Assembly: GCF_014196425.1 (NCBI RefSeq)
Contig: NZ_JACIDR010000003.1
Coordinates: 434,001-498,000 of the forward strand
Direction: 5' to 3'
DNA from: Hansschlegelia beijingensis
GTDB lineage: Bacteria; Pseudomonadota; Alphaproteobacteria; Rhizobiales; Methylopilaceae
Length of the DNA stretch: 64,000 nt
Shown here: in pieces, positions 42,889 through 51,450 of the stretch
How positions within the stretch are numbered: the first letter of the stretch is position 1
Layout: the number at the start of each line of letters is the position of its first letter
The notes under the pieces: generated by a model
The model's input: only the letters and a program-made list of their open reading frames with translations
Told to the model about the DNA's origin: nothing
Database searches by the model: none
Program-made: the position numbers and the translations under genes

Positions 42889-43527
42889 ATGACGGTCGCC
42901 GCGCGACGGATGGCGTCGGTCTCCGGCGGCAGCCGCATGGCGGCCGCTGACCGCGTGCGGCCGCCGCGCGCCGACACGGAGGCCGACGAAGACGACGACC
43001 TGATGGCGCGGATCGCGGCGGGCGACCAGCGCGCCTTCGCCACGCTGGTCGCGCGTCACGGCGCGCGCGCCCAGGCGCTGGCGCACCGGTTCACCGGTTC
43101 GGCCGTGGACGCGGAGGAGGTCGCGCAGGAGGCGTTCTGGAGGGTCTGGCGCTCGGCCGATCGGTGGACCGCCGGCGGCGCCCGGTTCACGACCTGGCTG
43201 CACCGGATCGTGGTCAATCTCTGCGTTGACCACGACCGCCGGCGCCGGATCAGGCGGCTGCTGCCGTTCGCCGAAACCTTCGACCCGCCATCAGATGAGG
43301 CCGGGCCGGAGCAGACGCTCGTCGCGCAGGACGAGGTGGCCGCCGTGCGGCGCGACATCCTCGAACTGCCGGCCCGCCAGCGCGCGGCGCTGCTGCTGTC
43401 GGCGGACGGCGAAAAATCGAACGCGGAGATCGCGCGGATCTTGCAGACGAGCGAGAAGGCGGTGGAATCCATGCTGGTGCGCGCCCGGCGCATGCTTCGG
43501 ACGCGGCTCGCCGCCCGTGGAGAATGA
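42889..43527 (+). CDS. ECF-type RNA polymerase sigma factor
   Basis: 212 residues: sigma-70 region 2 (DLMARIAAGDQRAFATLVARHG, then AEEVAQEAFWRVWRSADRW and FTTWLHRIVVNLCVDHDRRRR) and region 4 (LELPARQRAALLLSADGEKSNAEIARILQTSEKAVESMLVRARRML). An N-terminal extension of about 30 residues rich in Arg/Asp precedes region 2. The stop overlaps the next start (ATGA), as is usual for sigma/anti-sigma pairs. Confidence 0.88.
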   Translation: MTVAARRMASVSGGSRMAAADRVRPPRADTEADEDDDLMARIAAGDQRAFATLVARHGARAQALAHRFTGSAVDAEEVAQEAFWRVWRSADRWTAGGARFTTWLHRIVVNLCVDHDRRRRIRRLLPFAETFDPPSDEAGPEQTLVAQDEVAAVRRDILELPARQRAALLLSADGEKSNAEIARILQTSEKAVESMLVRARRMLRTRLAARGE

Positions 43528-43961
43528 GGATGACCGTGGAAGCGGGCCTGAAGGATTTTGAGCGGCGGCTCGACGCGCTTGGCGCCGATCTCGACCGCTG
43601 GCCGGCGAGCGCGGCCGCCGAGGCGCGCGCGCTGATGGCGCGTTCGCCCGAAGCCCGCGCGCAGCACGACGCGGCGGCGCGGCTCGCCCGGCTGCTGGCG
43701 GCCGCGGCCCAGGCGGAGGCTCCGAACGGTCTCGCGTTCCGGATCGTCGGCGAGGTCGCCGCCCGGCGAACGCAGCGGTTTGCGTGGCTGGCGTCGCCGG
43801 GACGGCTCAGCCTCGCGGGCGCGAGCCTCGGCGCGGCCGCGCTGGCCTGCGGGCTGATGCTGGGCGTGGTCTCGGGGGCGAACTCCTCGCAGAGCGCCTT
43901 CGCCGGCGGACTCGGTTTTGGCGGGCCCTTCGAGGTCTCGCTCGCGACCGGCGATCTCTGA
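43524..43961 (+). CDS. Putative membrane anti-sigma factor
   Basis: 145 residues: a cytoplasmic N-terminal helical part (FERRLDALGADLDRWPASAAAEARALM), one transmembrane helix (LAGASLGAAALACGLMLGVVSG) and a short periplasmic tail. No zinc-binding anti-sigma motif is seen. The assignment rests on topology, position directly after the sigma gene with 4-nt overlap, and the downstream metal-sensor-like gene. Confidence 0.6.
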   Translation: MRMTVEAGLKDFERRLDALGADLDRWPASAAAEARALMARSPEARAQHDAAARLARLLAAAAQAEAPNGLAFRIVGEVAARRTQRFAWLASPGRLSLAGASLGAAALACGLMLGVVSGANSSQSAFAGGLGFGGPFEVSLATGDL

Positions 43962-43962
43962 C

Positions 43963-44388
43963 ATGAAGCGACGCGCGCCCGGCGTTCTCTACGCCGTCCT
44001 GGCTGTCTCGATCGCGCTCAATCTGGCGGCCGCCGGCTATCTTGGGGTCACGCGCTTCCATTCCAGAACGCCGCCGCGCACCGTCGAGACCACGATCGGC
44101 TTCATCAGCAGCCGCTATCCGCCCTCGGTCGGCGCGGTGATCCGCGAGAAGCTGGAGGCGCGGCGCGACGAACTCACCCAGGCGCTGCAGGAGATGAAGG
44201 AGGCCCGGCGGGCGACGCGGGACACGATGAGCCAGGCGCCGCTCGACCGGGCGCAGATCGACGCGGCTTTCGCCAACGCCCGCGTCAAGGCCGCGAACTT
44301 CCAGAAGGTGATCCACGAGGCGATCACCGAGGCCCTGCCGGGCGTGCCGGAAGCGGACCGGGCCAAGATCGACCGCGATCCGGACTGA
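43963..44388 (+). CDS. Periplasmic heavy-metal sensor-like protein (CnrX/CpxP-like)
   Basis: 141 residues with one N-terminal membrane anchor (VLYAVLAVSIALNLAAAGYLGV) and a helical periplasmic domain of heptad-like segments (REKLEARRDELTQALQEMKEARRATRDTM, then LDRAQIDAAFANARVKAANFQ). This fits the CnrX/ZraP/CpxP-like heavy-metal-sensor fold. It starts 1 nt after the anti-sigma stop. No Cys or multiple-His site is visible, so the ligand is unclear. Confidence 0.65.
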   Translation: MKRRAPGVLYAVLAVSIALNLAAAGYLGVTRFHSRTPPRTVETTIGFISSRYPPSVGAVIREKLEARRDELTQALQEMKEARRATRDTMSQAPLDRAQIDAAFANARVKAANFQKVIHEAITEALPGVPEADRAKIDRDPD

Positions 44389-44400
44389 GCGCTTTCCGCG

Positions 44401-45195
44401 TCAGTAGATGCTGAACGGGAAATATCTGGCGTTGATCCGCTCGTAGGTTCCGTCGGCCCGGATCTGCGCGAGCGCCCCGTCGATCATCGCCTTGAGGTCG
44501 GCGTCCTGCTTGCGCAGGGCCGCCCCGACGCCCTCGCCGAAATAGGCCGGGTCCGCGAGGTCGTGGCCGATGACCTGGCAGCAATCGCCGTCCCCGGCGT
44601 TCTTGAGCCACGGCAGCATGACCAGCTTGTCGGCGAGCACCGCGTCGAGCCGGCCGGCGGAGAGGTCCAGATTGGCCTCCTCCTGGGTCGCGTAGAGCTT
44701 CACCTTGGCGCCGGCGGGCGCATAGACCTCCTCGAGATAGCGCGCGTTCACGGTGCCGCTCTTGGCGCCGAGCGTCCTGCCCGCGAGCGCCCTGGGCGAG
44801 GAATCCATCAGCCCGCTCGTCTTGTCGGCCACGAAAAGGGCCGGCGAGGCGTAGTAGCGCTCCGAGAAGGCGACCACCTTCCTGCGCTCGGCCGTGATCG
44901 ACATCGAGGCGAAGACGACGTCGAACTTGCCCGCGAGCAGCGCCGGGATCAGGCCTTCCCAGTCCTGCGCGACGAATTCGCAGCTCACCTTGGCGGCGGC
45001 GCAGACCGCGCGGGCGACGTCGACATCGAAGCCTTCGAGCTGATTGTCCGCGTTCAGCATGTTGAACGGCGGATAGGCGCCCTCGGAGGCGATCCGGATC
45101 CGGGTCCACTGCTTCGCCTGCGCGTCGTCCCAGGAGAGCGTCGCCGCCGCGACCGCGAGGCCGAGCAGGAGGCGGCGCAGGGATTTGGGGGCCAT
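44401..45195 (-). CDS. Polar amino-acid-type ABC solute-binding protein
   Basis: 264 residues, signal peptide (cleavage after AQA), then a family-3 periplasmic binding protein: IRIASEGAYPPFNMLNADNQLEGFDVDVARAVC, VAQDWEGLIPALLAGKFDVVFASMSIT, VNARYLEEV and ADGTYERINARYF. The Arg/Asp/Glu contacts typical of basic or polar amino acid binding are in the usual places. No permease or ATPase genes flank it. The ATG at 45195 is chosen over an upstream in-frame start because it begins the signal peptide. Confidence 0.82.
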   Translation of the reverse strand: MAPKSLRRLLLGLAVAAATLSWDDAQAKQWTRIRIASEGAYPPFNMLNADNQLEGFDVDVARAVCAAAKVSCEFVAQDWEGLIPALLAGKFDVVFASMSITAERRKVVAFSERYYASPALFVADKTSGLMDSSPRALAGRTLGAKSGTVNARYLEEVYAPAGAKVKLYATQEEANLDLSAGRLDAVLADKLVMLPWLKNAGDGDCCQVIGHDLADPAYFGEGVGAALRKQDADLKAMIDGALAQIRADGTYERINARYFPFSIY

Positions 45196-45258
45196 GGCTC
45201 GTCTCCGCCTGCTCGCCCGTCCGAACGTTCCACCGGCCGCCGAGGCCCGCATCGCGCG

Positions 45259-45846
45259 TTACGTCCCGAGCGCGCGCGCTTGCGCCCGCGCGAGATCGTC
45301 CGGCGTGTCGACGTCGAGAAAGGCGTTCGGGTCGGTGAAGTCCACCGGCGCCGCCGCCAGCATTTCGAGCGCGCGCTTCGGCGACCGCACGCCGTCCGCG
45401 AGCGACAACGTCAGCCGCTCGCGCGCGGCGAGCGGCCACAGCGCATGCAGCGGCTCGACGCCGTTCGGACCCATTGCGACGGCGGCGCCGTCGGCCGCGG
45501 CCGCGGCGAGGCGGGCGACGAGGTCATGCGGCGGGAAGGGGCCGTCTCCGGGGATCGTGGCGAGATGGCTGACGCCCGGCAGCGCGGCCGCCCATGCGAG
45601 GCCGGCGAGCACGCCGGCGAGCGGCCCGCCAGGACCGTTTGCGGCGTCGGGCAGCACCGGCAGGCCGAAGCTCGCGAAGCGCTCGGGATCGCCGTTCGCC
45701 GACAGCGCCAGCAGTCCGACCTGCGGCGCGAAGCGGTCGAGCGCATGCGCCAGGATCGGCCGCCCGGCGAGCTCCAGCAGCGCCTTGTCGCCGCCGCCCA
45801 TGCGCGAGGCGAGGCCGCCCATCAGAACCAGGCCGGCGATAGTCAT
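45259..45846 (-). CDS. mobA: Molybdenum cofactor guanylyltransferase
   Basis: 195 residues. MobA attaches GMP to molybdopterin. Motifs: LVLMGGLASRMGGGDKALLELAGRPIL at the N-terminus (the family has LAGG; here LMGG), GPLAGVLAGL, IPGDGPFPPHDLV, and the C-terminal DVDTPDDLARAQ. No mobB follows. The MobA-only arrangement is common in alphaproteobacteria. Confidence 0.85.
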   Translation of the reverse strand: MTIAGLVLMGGLASRMGGGDKALLELAGRPILAHALDRFAPQVGLLALSANGDPERFASFGLPVLPDAANGPGGPLAGVLAGLAWAAALPGVSHLATIPGDGPFPPHDLVARLAAAAADGAAVAMGPNGVEPLHALWPLAARERLTLSLADGVRSPKRALEMLAAAPVDFTDPNAFLDVDTPDDLARAQARALGT

Positions 45847-46023
45847 GAGGATCGGCTCCTTCGAGTGGCCCGGCCGGCCGCGACCGCGAATCCGCGTCGT
45901 TCAGGCTAGCCGCTGGGAGCCCTGCGCCCAAAGCCCCGCCATGGGAGGTCCCGTGGCGGCATGCGACGTTTGACCTCGGGGGCCGGGAAGGTCCATAGCG
46001 CGGCGGACAAGATGGAGTGCGCG

Positions 46024-47190
46024 ATGGCTGCGACTGAAGACGACATCCGGCGGGCCCTTGCTGCGGTGCCCGCGCCTGACGGCGCGACGAGCCTCGCGGA
46101 GTCGCCCTCGCTGTCGAGCATCGCGCTGATGCCGGGTGGTCGCGTGATCTTCTCGATCGAGACCACGCCCGAGCAGGCCGCCGGCGCCGAGAGCATCCGG
46201 CGCGCCGCCGAAGCGGCGGTGCGGGCGCTTCCGGGCGTGTCGGACGTTCTGGTCGCGCTCACCGCCGAGCGCGCGCCCGGCAGCGCGCCTGCGCCCCGGC
46301 CGCAGCCGCCGTCGATGAGCCGCGCGCCGCGCCCCGCCGCGCCCGGCGCGGAGACGCCCGCGCGTCCAGCGGGCGACACGCGCGGCGCCGGAATTCCGGG
46401 CGTCCGTCACATCGTGGCCGTCGCCTCCGGCAAGGGCGGCGTCGGCAAGTCGACGACCGCCGCCAATCTCGCGCTCGCGCTCAAGGCGCAGGGCCTGCGC
46501 GTCGGCCTGATGGACGCCGACGTCTACGGCCCCTCCGTGCCCACCCTGTTCTCGCTGCATGCGCGGCCGCAGGTCGAGAACCGGATGATGCAGCCGCTCG
46601 AGGCCCACGGCCTGAAGATCATGTCGATCGGCTTCCTGGTCGACGCCGGCACGGCGATGATCTGGCGCGGGCCGATGGTGATGTCGGCGCTGACCCAGAT
46701 GCTGACCGAGGTCGCCTGGGGCGAGCTCGACGTGCTGATCGTCGACATGCCGCCCGGCACCGGCGACGCGCAGCTCACCATGGCGCAGCGGGTGAAGCTT
46801 TCCGGCGCGGTGATCGTCTCGACCCCGCAGGATCTGGCGCTCGCGGACGCGAGGCGCGGCGTCGCCATGTTCCGCAAGGTCGACGTGCCGATCCTCGGGC
46901 TCGTCGAGAACATGAGCTACTACAACTGCCCGAACTGCGGCCACCACGCCCATCTGTTCGGCCATGGCGGGGCGCGCGCCGAGGCGCAGGCGATGGGGAC
47001 GCCGTTCCTCGGCGAGGTCCCGCTCGCGCTCGACATCCGCGAGACCTCCGACGCCGGCGCTCCGATCGTCGCCTCCTCGCCGAACTCGGAATACGCCGCC
47101 GCCTATGGCCGCATCGCCGAGGCGCTCTGGGCGCGACTGTCGACCGGCGCACCCGGCCGCGCGGCCCCGAGGATCGTCATCGAACGTTAG
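46024..47190 (+). CDS. mrp: Mrp/ApbC-type Fe-S cluster carrier ATPase
   Basis: 388 residues: N-terminal MIP18-like domain (about 1-85, IRRALAAVPAPDGATSL), a Pro/Ala-rich linker, and a P-loop ATPase domain with the deviant Walker A GKGGVGKSTTAANLA near residue 138, DADVYGPSVP, VDMPPGTGDAQLTM and the cluster-binding C-x2-C in YYNCPNCGHH. It transfers Fe-S clusters to apo-proteins. The ATG at 46024 starts the domain; upstream in-frame starts are less likely. Confidence 0.88.
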   Translation: MAATEDDIRRALAAVPAPDGATSLAESPSLSSIALMPGGRVIFSIETTPEQAAGAESIRRAAEAAVRALPGVSDVLVALTAERAPGSAPAPRPQPPSMSRAPRPAAPGAETPARPAGDTRGAGIPGVRHIVAVASGKGGVGKSTTAANLALALKAQGLRVGLMDADVYGPSVPTLFSLHARPQVENRMMQPLEAHGLKIMSIGFLVDAGTAMIWRGPMVMSALTQMLTEVAWGELDVLIVDMPPGTGDAQLTMAQRVKLSGAVIVSTPQDLALADARRGVAMFRKVDVPILGLVENMSYYNCPNCGHHAHLFGHGGARAEAQAMGTPFLGEVPLALDIRETSDAGAPIVASSPNSEYAAAYGRIAEALWARLSTGAPGRAAPRIVIER

Positions 47191-47363
47191 GCCCGGCGGA
47201 GGCGGGTCCGTCCCGCCCCGCACTGTCTGGACTTATTCAAAGTCGACGCCGGAGCAGAAAAACGCCAAGGATCAAAGGCCCTTAGGGGCCGATTGACTTC
47301 CCCTCGGAGCAGGTTCTCCGTGGCCCCCGACGCGGCGTGCGCCGGGGCAGGGGAGACAGGCGG

Positions 47364-48638
47364 ATGACTAGCAGATGGATCGCGGCGCTCGCGGGGGCGG
47401 GCCTCAGCGCGCTTGCGATGACGGCCGCGTTCGCCGATGCGCCGGCCCCGAAGGACGTGGTGAAGACCTACGCGGACATCGCCCTGGCGATGTATGGCGA
47501 CTCGGTCACGACCGCGAAGGCGCTCGACGCCAAGGTCGACGCCTTCCTCGCCAATCCGACCGACGAGACGCTCGCCGAAGCCCGGAAGGCCTGGATCGCG
47601 GCCCGGGCGCCGTACCAGCAGACCGAGGGCTACCGCTTCGGCAACAAGGCCGTCGACGACCTCGAGGGCGCGGTCAACGCCTGGCCGCTCGACGAGGGGC
47701 TGATCGACTATGTCGACGCCAGCTATGGCGAGACGTCCGACGAGAACCCGTACTACCGGCTCAACGTCATCGCGAACCCCAAGTTCAAGATCGGCCGCAA
47801 GACCGTCGACGCCTCCAGGATCGACAAGAAGCTGCTGGCCTCGCTGAACGAGGCCGGCGAGGTCGAGTCCAATGTCGCGGCCGGCTACCACGCGATCGAG
47901 TTCCTGCTGTGGGGCCAGGACCTGAACGGGACGGGCCCGGGCGCCGGGAACCGTCCGGCGACCGACTACGTCCAAGGCGCCGGCTGCACGCATGACAATT
48001 GCGACCGCCGCGCCGCCTATCTCAAGGCGGCGAGCGACCTTCTGGTCGACGACCTGACCGCGATGGAGAAGCTCTGGGGGCCGAAGGGCAAGGCCCGCGC
48101 CGCGCTGATGAAGAAGAAGGGCGCGGCCGCGCTGGCGCCGATCTTCACCGGCCTCGGCAGCCTGTCCTATGGCGAGCTCGCGGGCGAGCGCATGAAGCTC
48201 GGCCTCATCCTCCACGATCCGGAGGAGGAGCACGACTGCTTCTCGGACAACACCCACAACTCGCACTTCTATGACATCCTCGGCATGACCGAGATCTGGC
48301 GGGGCAAGTACACCCGTCTTGACGGCACGGTGGTCGAGGGCCCCTCGCCGAAGGCTTACGCCGAAGCCAAGGCGCCCGAAGAGGCGAAGAAGCTCGACGC
48401 GCTGTTCGACGAGACGCTCGCCCGGGCCCAGGCGATGAAGGACAAGGGCGACGGCGGCATGGCCTATGACCAGATGATCGGCGAGGGCAACGCCGAGGGG
48501 AACAAGCTGGTGCAGGAGGTGATCGACGCCCTCGTCGCGCAGACCCGCGGCATCGAGGCCGTGGTGGCGAAGCTCGGCGTGAAGATCACCGTCGAGGGCT
48601 CCGACAGCCTCGACAGCCCCGAGAAGGTGACGCAGTAA
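47364..48638 (+). CDS. Imelysin-like (M75) periplasmic iron-regulated protein
   Basis: 424 residues with a signal peptide and the imelysin fold. The GxHxxE motif is present as AGYHAIEFLLWGQD near residue 176; EGYRFG and FSDNTHNSHFYDILG are further hallmarks. Imelysin-like proteins are iron-repressed periplasmic or outer-membrane-associated proteins of IrpA/ICMP type. The gene opens a cluster with a multicopper oxidase, a di-haem enzyme, a second imelysin and DUF1513. A possible dyad gactt-attca-aagtc lies upstream at 47230-47244. Confidence 0.85.
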   Translation: MTSRWIAALAGAGLSALAMTAAFADAPAPKDVVKTYADIALAMYGDSVTTAKALDAKVDAFLANPTDETLAEARKAWIAARAPYQQTEGYRFGNKAVDDLEGAVNAWPLDEGLIDYVDASYGETSDENPYYRLNVIANPKFKIGRKTVDASRIDKKLLASLNEAGEVESNVAAGYHAIEFLLWGQDLNGTGPGAGNRPATDYVQGAGCTHDNCDRRAAYLKAASDLLVDDLTAMEKLWGPKGKARAALMKKKGAAALAPIFTGLGSLSYGELAGERMKLGLILHDPEEEHDCFSDNTHNSHFYDILGMTEIWRGKYTRLDGTVVEGPSPKAYAEAKAPEEAKKLDALFDETLARAQAMKDKGDGGMAYDQMIGEGNAEGNKLVQEVIDALVAQTRGIEAVVAKLGVKITVEGSDSLDSPEKVTQ

Positions 48639-48650
48639 GCGTCTTCGATC

Positions 48651-48673
48651 GGTCCGGGGCATGCTCCCGGACC
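48651..48673 (+). terminator. Hairpin between imelysin and multicopper oxidase genes
   Basis: ggtccggg (48651-48658) and cccggacc (48666-48673) form a perfect 8-bp stem with a 7-nt loop. The ATG at 48661, a possible start of the next gene, lies in the loop, which favours the later start at 48718. There is no T-run; partial termination or transcript stabilisation is likely. Confidence 0.5.
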
Positions 48674-48717
48674 GGTCCTCCGGGCCGCCCGCGCCGCGGC
48701 CCATCCGGACGTCCCCC

Positions 48718-50178
48718 ATGCCGAACGCTCTCTCCCGCAGGATGCTGCTCGGCGGCGGCCTCGCCGTCGCCGGGGCGGCGCTCGTCTCCGCCCGCGGCTT
48801 CGCGCGCGCTCCTGCGGCGCTGCCGGAGAGGGCCGAAGCGGCCGCTTCCGGCGAGGTGAAGCTTTCGCTGGTCGCCTCCGAAATGCAGGCGCGGCTGCTC
48901 GGCCCGGAGGGTCCCGCGACCCCGGTCTGGAGCTATGGCGAGACGCCGTTCCGGCTGGTGCGCATCCGCCAGGGGCAGACGCTCTCGATCGACTTCGAGA
49001 ACCGGCTGCCGGAGCACACCTCGATCCACTGGCACGGGCTGAGAATCCCGAACGACCAGGACGGCGTGCCCTACGTCACCCAGCAGCCGGTGCGGCCCGG
49101 CGAGCGCCACGCCTACCGCTTCACCCCGCCCGACACCGGCACCTTCTGGTTCCATCCGCATTGCGACACCGTCGCCCAGCTTGGCCGCGGGCTCGCGGGC
49201 GTGATGATCGTCGAGGGCGACGAGAGCCGGCCCTACGACGCCGACCTCGCGCTCGTGCTGAAGGACTGGCGGCTCGACCCGAAGACCGGCGGCTATCTGC
49301 CGTTCGCCACGCGGCGCGGCGAGCTGCGCGCGGGCACCTTCGGCACGGTCCGGACCGCCAACGCGGAGGTCGCGCCGCGGCTGGAGATCCCGGCCGGCGG
49401 CGACGTGCGGCTCAGGCTGCTGAACCTGGACTCGACGCGCGTCGGCAGCGTCGGCTTCGAGGGCATGGAGGCGGCCGTGATCGCGATCGACGGCAATCCG
49501 ATCGCGCCCTTTCCGCTGAGCGAGTGGCGGCTCGGGCCGGCGATGCGGCTCGACGTCGTGGTGCGGGCCCCGGCCGAAGGCGCCGAGGGGCGGCTGATCG
49601 ACTTCTTCGCCGCGGAGCCGGTGAGGCTCGCGACCTTCGTGGGGACGGGCGCGGCCCAGCCGAAGCGGGATTTCGACCCGGCGCCGCTGACCCGCAGCGC
49701 GATCCCCGAGCCGCGGCGGAAGGGCGCCGGCCGGCTGCGGCTCGCCTTCGCGACCGCTTCGGGCGGCAAGGCCGCGCTCACGGTCGATGACGATGACCCC
49801 CTGTCTCAGGCGCTGCTCGACAGCCTGTGCGCCGCGAGCGGCGTCAACTGGAGCATCAACGGCCAGGCCTGGCCGGGTGGGGACCATTCCCGCCTGCCGC
49901 CGCCGCTGTTCACGCTGCAGGCAGGGCGCTCCTACGTCGCGGAGCTGACGAACGAGACCCCGCACGTGCATCCGGTTCATCTGCACGGCGCGACCTTCAA
50001 GGTGGTGAAGTCGACGCGCGCCGACCTGCCGGTCCACTTCGCCGACACCGTGCTGCTCACGCCCAAGGACCGCGTCACGATCGCCTTCGTCGCGCCCGAG
50101 CCCGGCGCCTGGATGGTGCACTGCCACCTCTTGGAACACCAGGACAGCGGCATGATGGGCTATGTGAGGGTGGCGTGA
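48718..50178 (+). CDS. Multicopper oxidase (CueO/FtsP-like), Tat-exported
   Basis: 486 residues with a twin-Arg signal (SRRMLLGGGLAVAGAA). All four copper-ligand motifs are present: HWHGLRIPNDQDG, FWFHPHCDT, HVHPVHLHGATF and VHCHLLEHQDSGMMGY, with Met at the type 1 axial position. In this cluster a ferroxidase or cuprous-oxidase role is plausible. Start chosen at 48718 because the earlier ATG lies in a hairpin loop. The stop overlaps the di-haem gene. Confidence 0.85.
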   Translation: MPNALSRRMLLGGGLAVAGAALVSARGFARAPAALPERAEAAASGEVKLSLVASEMQARLLGPEGPATPVWSYGETPFRLVRIRQGQTLSIDFENRLPEHTSIHWHGLRIPNDQDGVPYVTQQPVRPGERHAYRFTPPDTGTFWFHPHCDTVAQLGRGLAGVMIVEGDESRPYDADLALVLKDWRLDPKTGGYLPFATRRGELRAGTFGTVRTANAEVAPRLEIPAGGDVRLRLLNLDSTRVGSVGFEGMEAAVIAIDGNPIAPFPLSEWRLGPAMRLDVVVRAPAEGAEGRLIDFFAAEPVRLATFVGTGAAQPKRDFDPAPLTRSAIPEPRRKGAGRLRLAFATASGGKAALTVDDDDPLSQALLDSLCAASGVNWSINGQAWPGGDHSRLPPPLFTLQAGRSYVAELTNETPHVHPVHLHGATFKVVKSTRADLPVHFADTVLLTPKDRVTIAFVAPEPGAWMVHCHLLEHQDSGMMGYVRVA

Positions 50179-51431
50179 CGGCGCCCCCGGAGGCCGCGTC
50201 GCCCCCCGGCGCGCGGACGCGTCTTCTCCGCCTGGCCCTGCTCTCCCTGCTCGTCGGCGCCCTGACGGCGACGGCGGGCCTCGCGGCGACCGACGGGCTG
50301 GACGTCGCGATCGGCAAGGCGGTGTTCGACCGCATGTGGGTGCGGGCTCCGTCCTCGACCCGACACGCCGACGGGCTCGGGCCGCTGTTCGCGGCGCGCT
50401 CCTGCGCGAGCTGCCACGCCGGCGGCGGCCGCACCACCTTCCGCCTCGGCCGCGACGATCCGGCGGCCCATCCCGGCCTCGTGGTCCGGCTGGGCGACGC
50501 CTCCGGCGCGGGCGACGCCCTCTACGGCCAGGAGCTTCAGCCGGAAGGGCTCGGGGACGTCCCCGGGGAGGGCCGTCCCGCGGTGCGCTTCGCGGCCGCC
50601 GCGGCCGGCTTCCCGCCGCGGCCCGAATGGCGGGTCGAACGCTGGGGCTATGGCGCGCCCTCCGCAGGCCTGCGGCTCTCGCCGCGCGTCGCGCCGGCGC
50701 TCGACGGGCTCGGCCTGCTGGCGCGCGTGCCGGACGCCGAGATCCTGTCGCGCGAAGATCCGGACGACCGCGACGGCGACGGCGTCTCCGGCCGCGCCAA
50801 CCGCGTCGGCGGCGGGATCGGCCGCTTCGGCTGGAAGGCCGCGGAGCCAACGCTGGAGGCGCAGGCCGCGCTCGCCTTCTCGCTCGATCTCGGCCTGTCC
50901 ACGGCGTTCCGGCCCGACGGCGCGGGCGATTGCACCGCCGCGCAGGCGGCGTGCCGCGCCGCGCCCCACGGCGCCGCGACCGGCGAACCCGAGGTGGCGC
51001 CGGCCCTGATGGCGAGCCTGATGGCCTTTCTGGAAGCCCGGCCTGCGCCCCCGGCCGCGAAGACAGGCGGCCGCGGCGCGGTCCTGTTCGCCTCGGTCGG
51101 TTGCGCCGCCTGCCACGCGCCGGCGCTGAAGCTCGCGGGCGGCGGCGTCGCCGCGGCCTATACGGACCTGCTGCTGCACGACATGGGAGACGGGCTCGAC
51201 GACGGCATGGGCGAGGCGGGCGCGGCCGGCGCGGAGTGGCGCACCGCGCCGCTCTGGGGTCTGTCGCGGGCGCTCGCGCAGGGCTCCGGCTTGCTCCATG
51301 ACGGCCGCGCCGCCAACGTGCCCGCGGCGGTCGCCTGGCACGCCGGGGAGGCGGCCGGCGCCCGGGCGCGCTTCGACGCGCTCTCCGCCGGCGACCGCAA
51401 GGCGCTGGTCGATTTCGTGAACGGCCTCTGA
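50175..51431 (+). CDS. Di-haem oxidoreductase (DUF1111, putative thiol oxidoreductase)
   Basis: 418 residues: N-terminal membrane or signal segment (LLRLALLSLLVGALTATAGLA) and two haem c motifs, SCASCH near residue 77 and GCAACH near 312. The DRDGDGVSGRANRV segment is a family hallmark and may bind calcium. Members are found beside imelysins in iron-regulated operons and probably transfer electrons in the periplasm. The GTG at 50175 overlaps the multicopper oxidase stop. Confidence 0.82.
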   Translation: MTAPPEAASPPGARTRLLRLALLSLLVGALTATAGLAATDGLDVAIGKAVFDRMWVRAPSSTRHADGLGPLFAARSCASCHAGGGRTTFRLGRDDPAAHPGLVVRLGDASGAGDALYGQELQPEGLGDVPGEGRPAVRFAAAAAGFPPRPEWRVERWGYGAPSAGLRLSPRVAPALDGLGLLARVPDAEILSREDPDDRDGDGVSGRANRVGGGIGRFGWKAAEPTLEAQAALAFSLDLGLSTAFRPDGAGDCTAAQAACRAAPHGAATGEPEVAPALMASLMAFLEARPAPPAAKTGGRGAVLFASVGCAACHAPALKLAGGGVAAAYTDLLLHDMGDGLDDGMGEAGAAGAEWRTAPLWGLSRALAQGSGLLHDGRAANVPAAVAWHAGEAAGARARFDALSAGDRKALVDFVNGL

Positions 51432-51450
51432 TCTGGACAGGATGCTCGCC

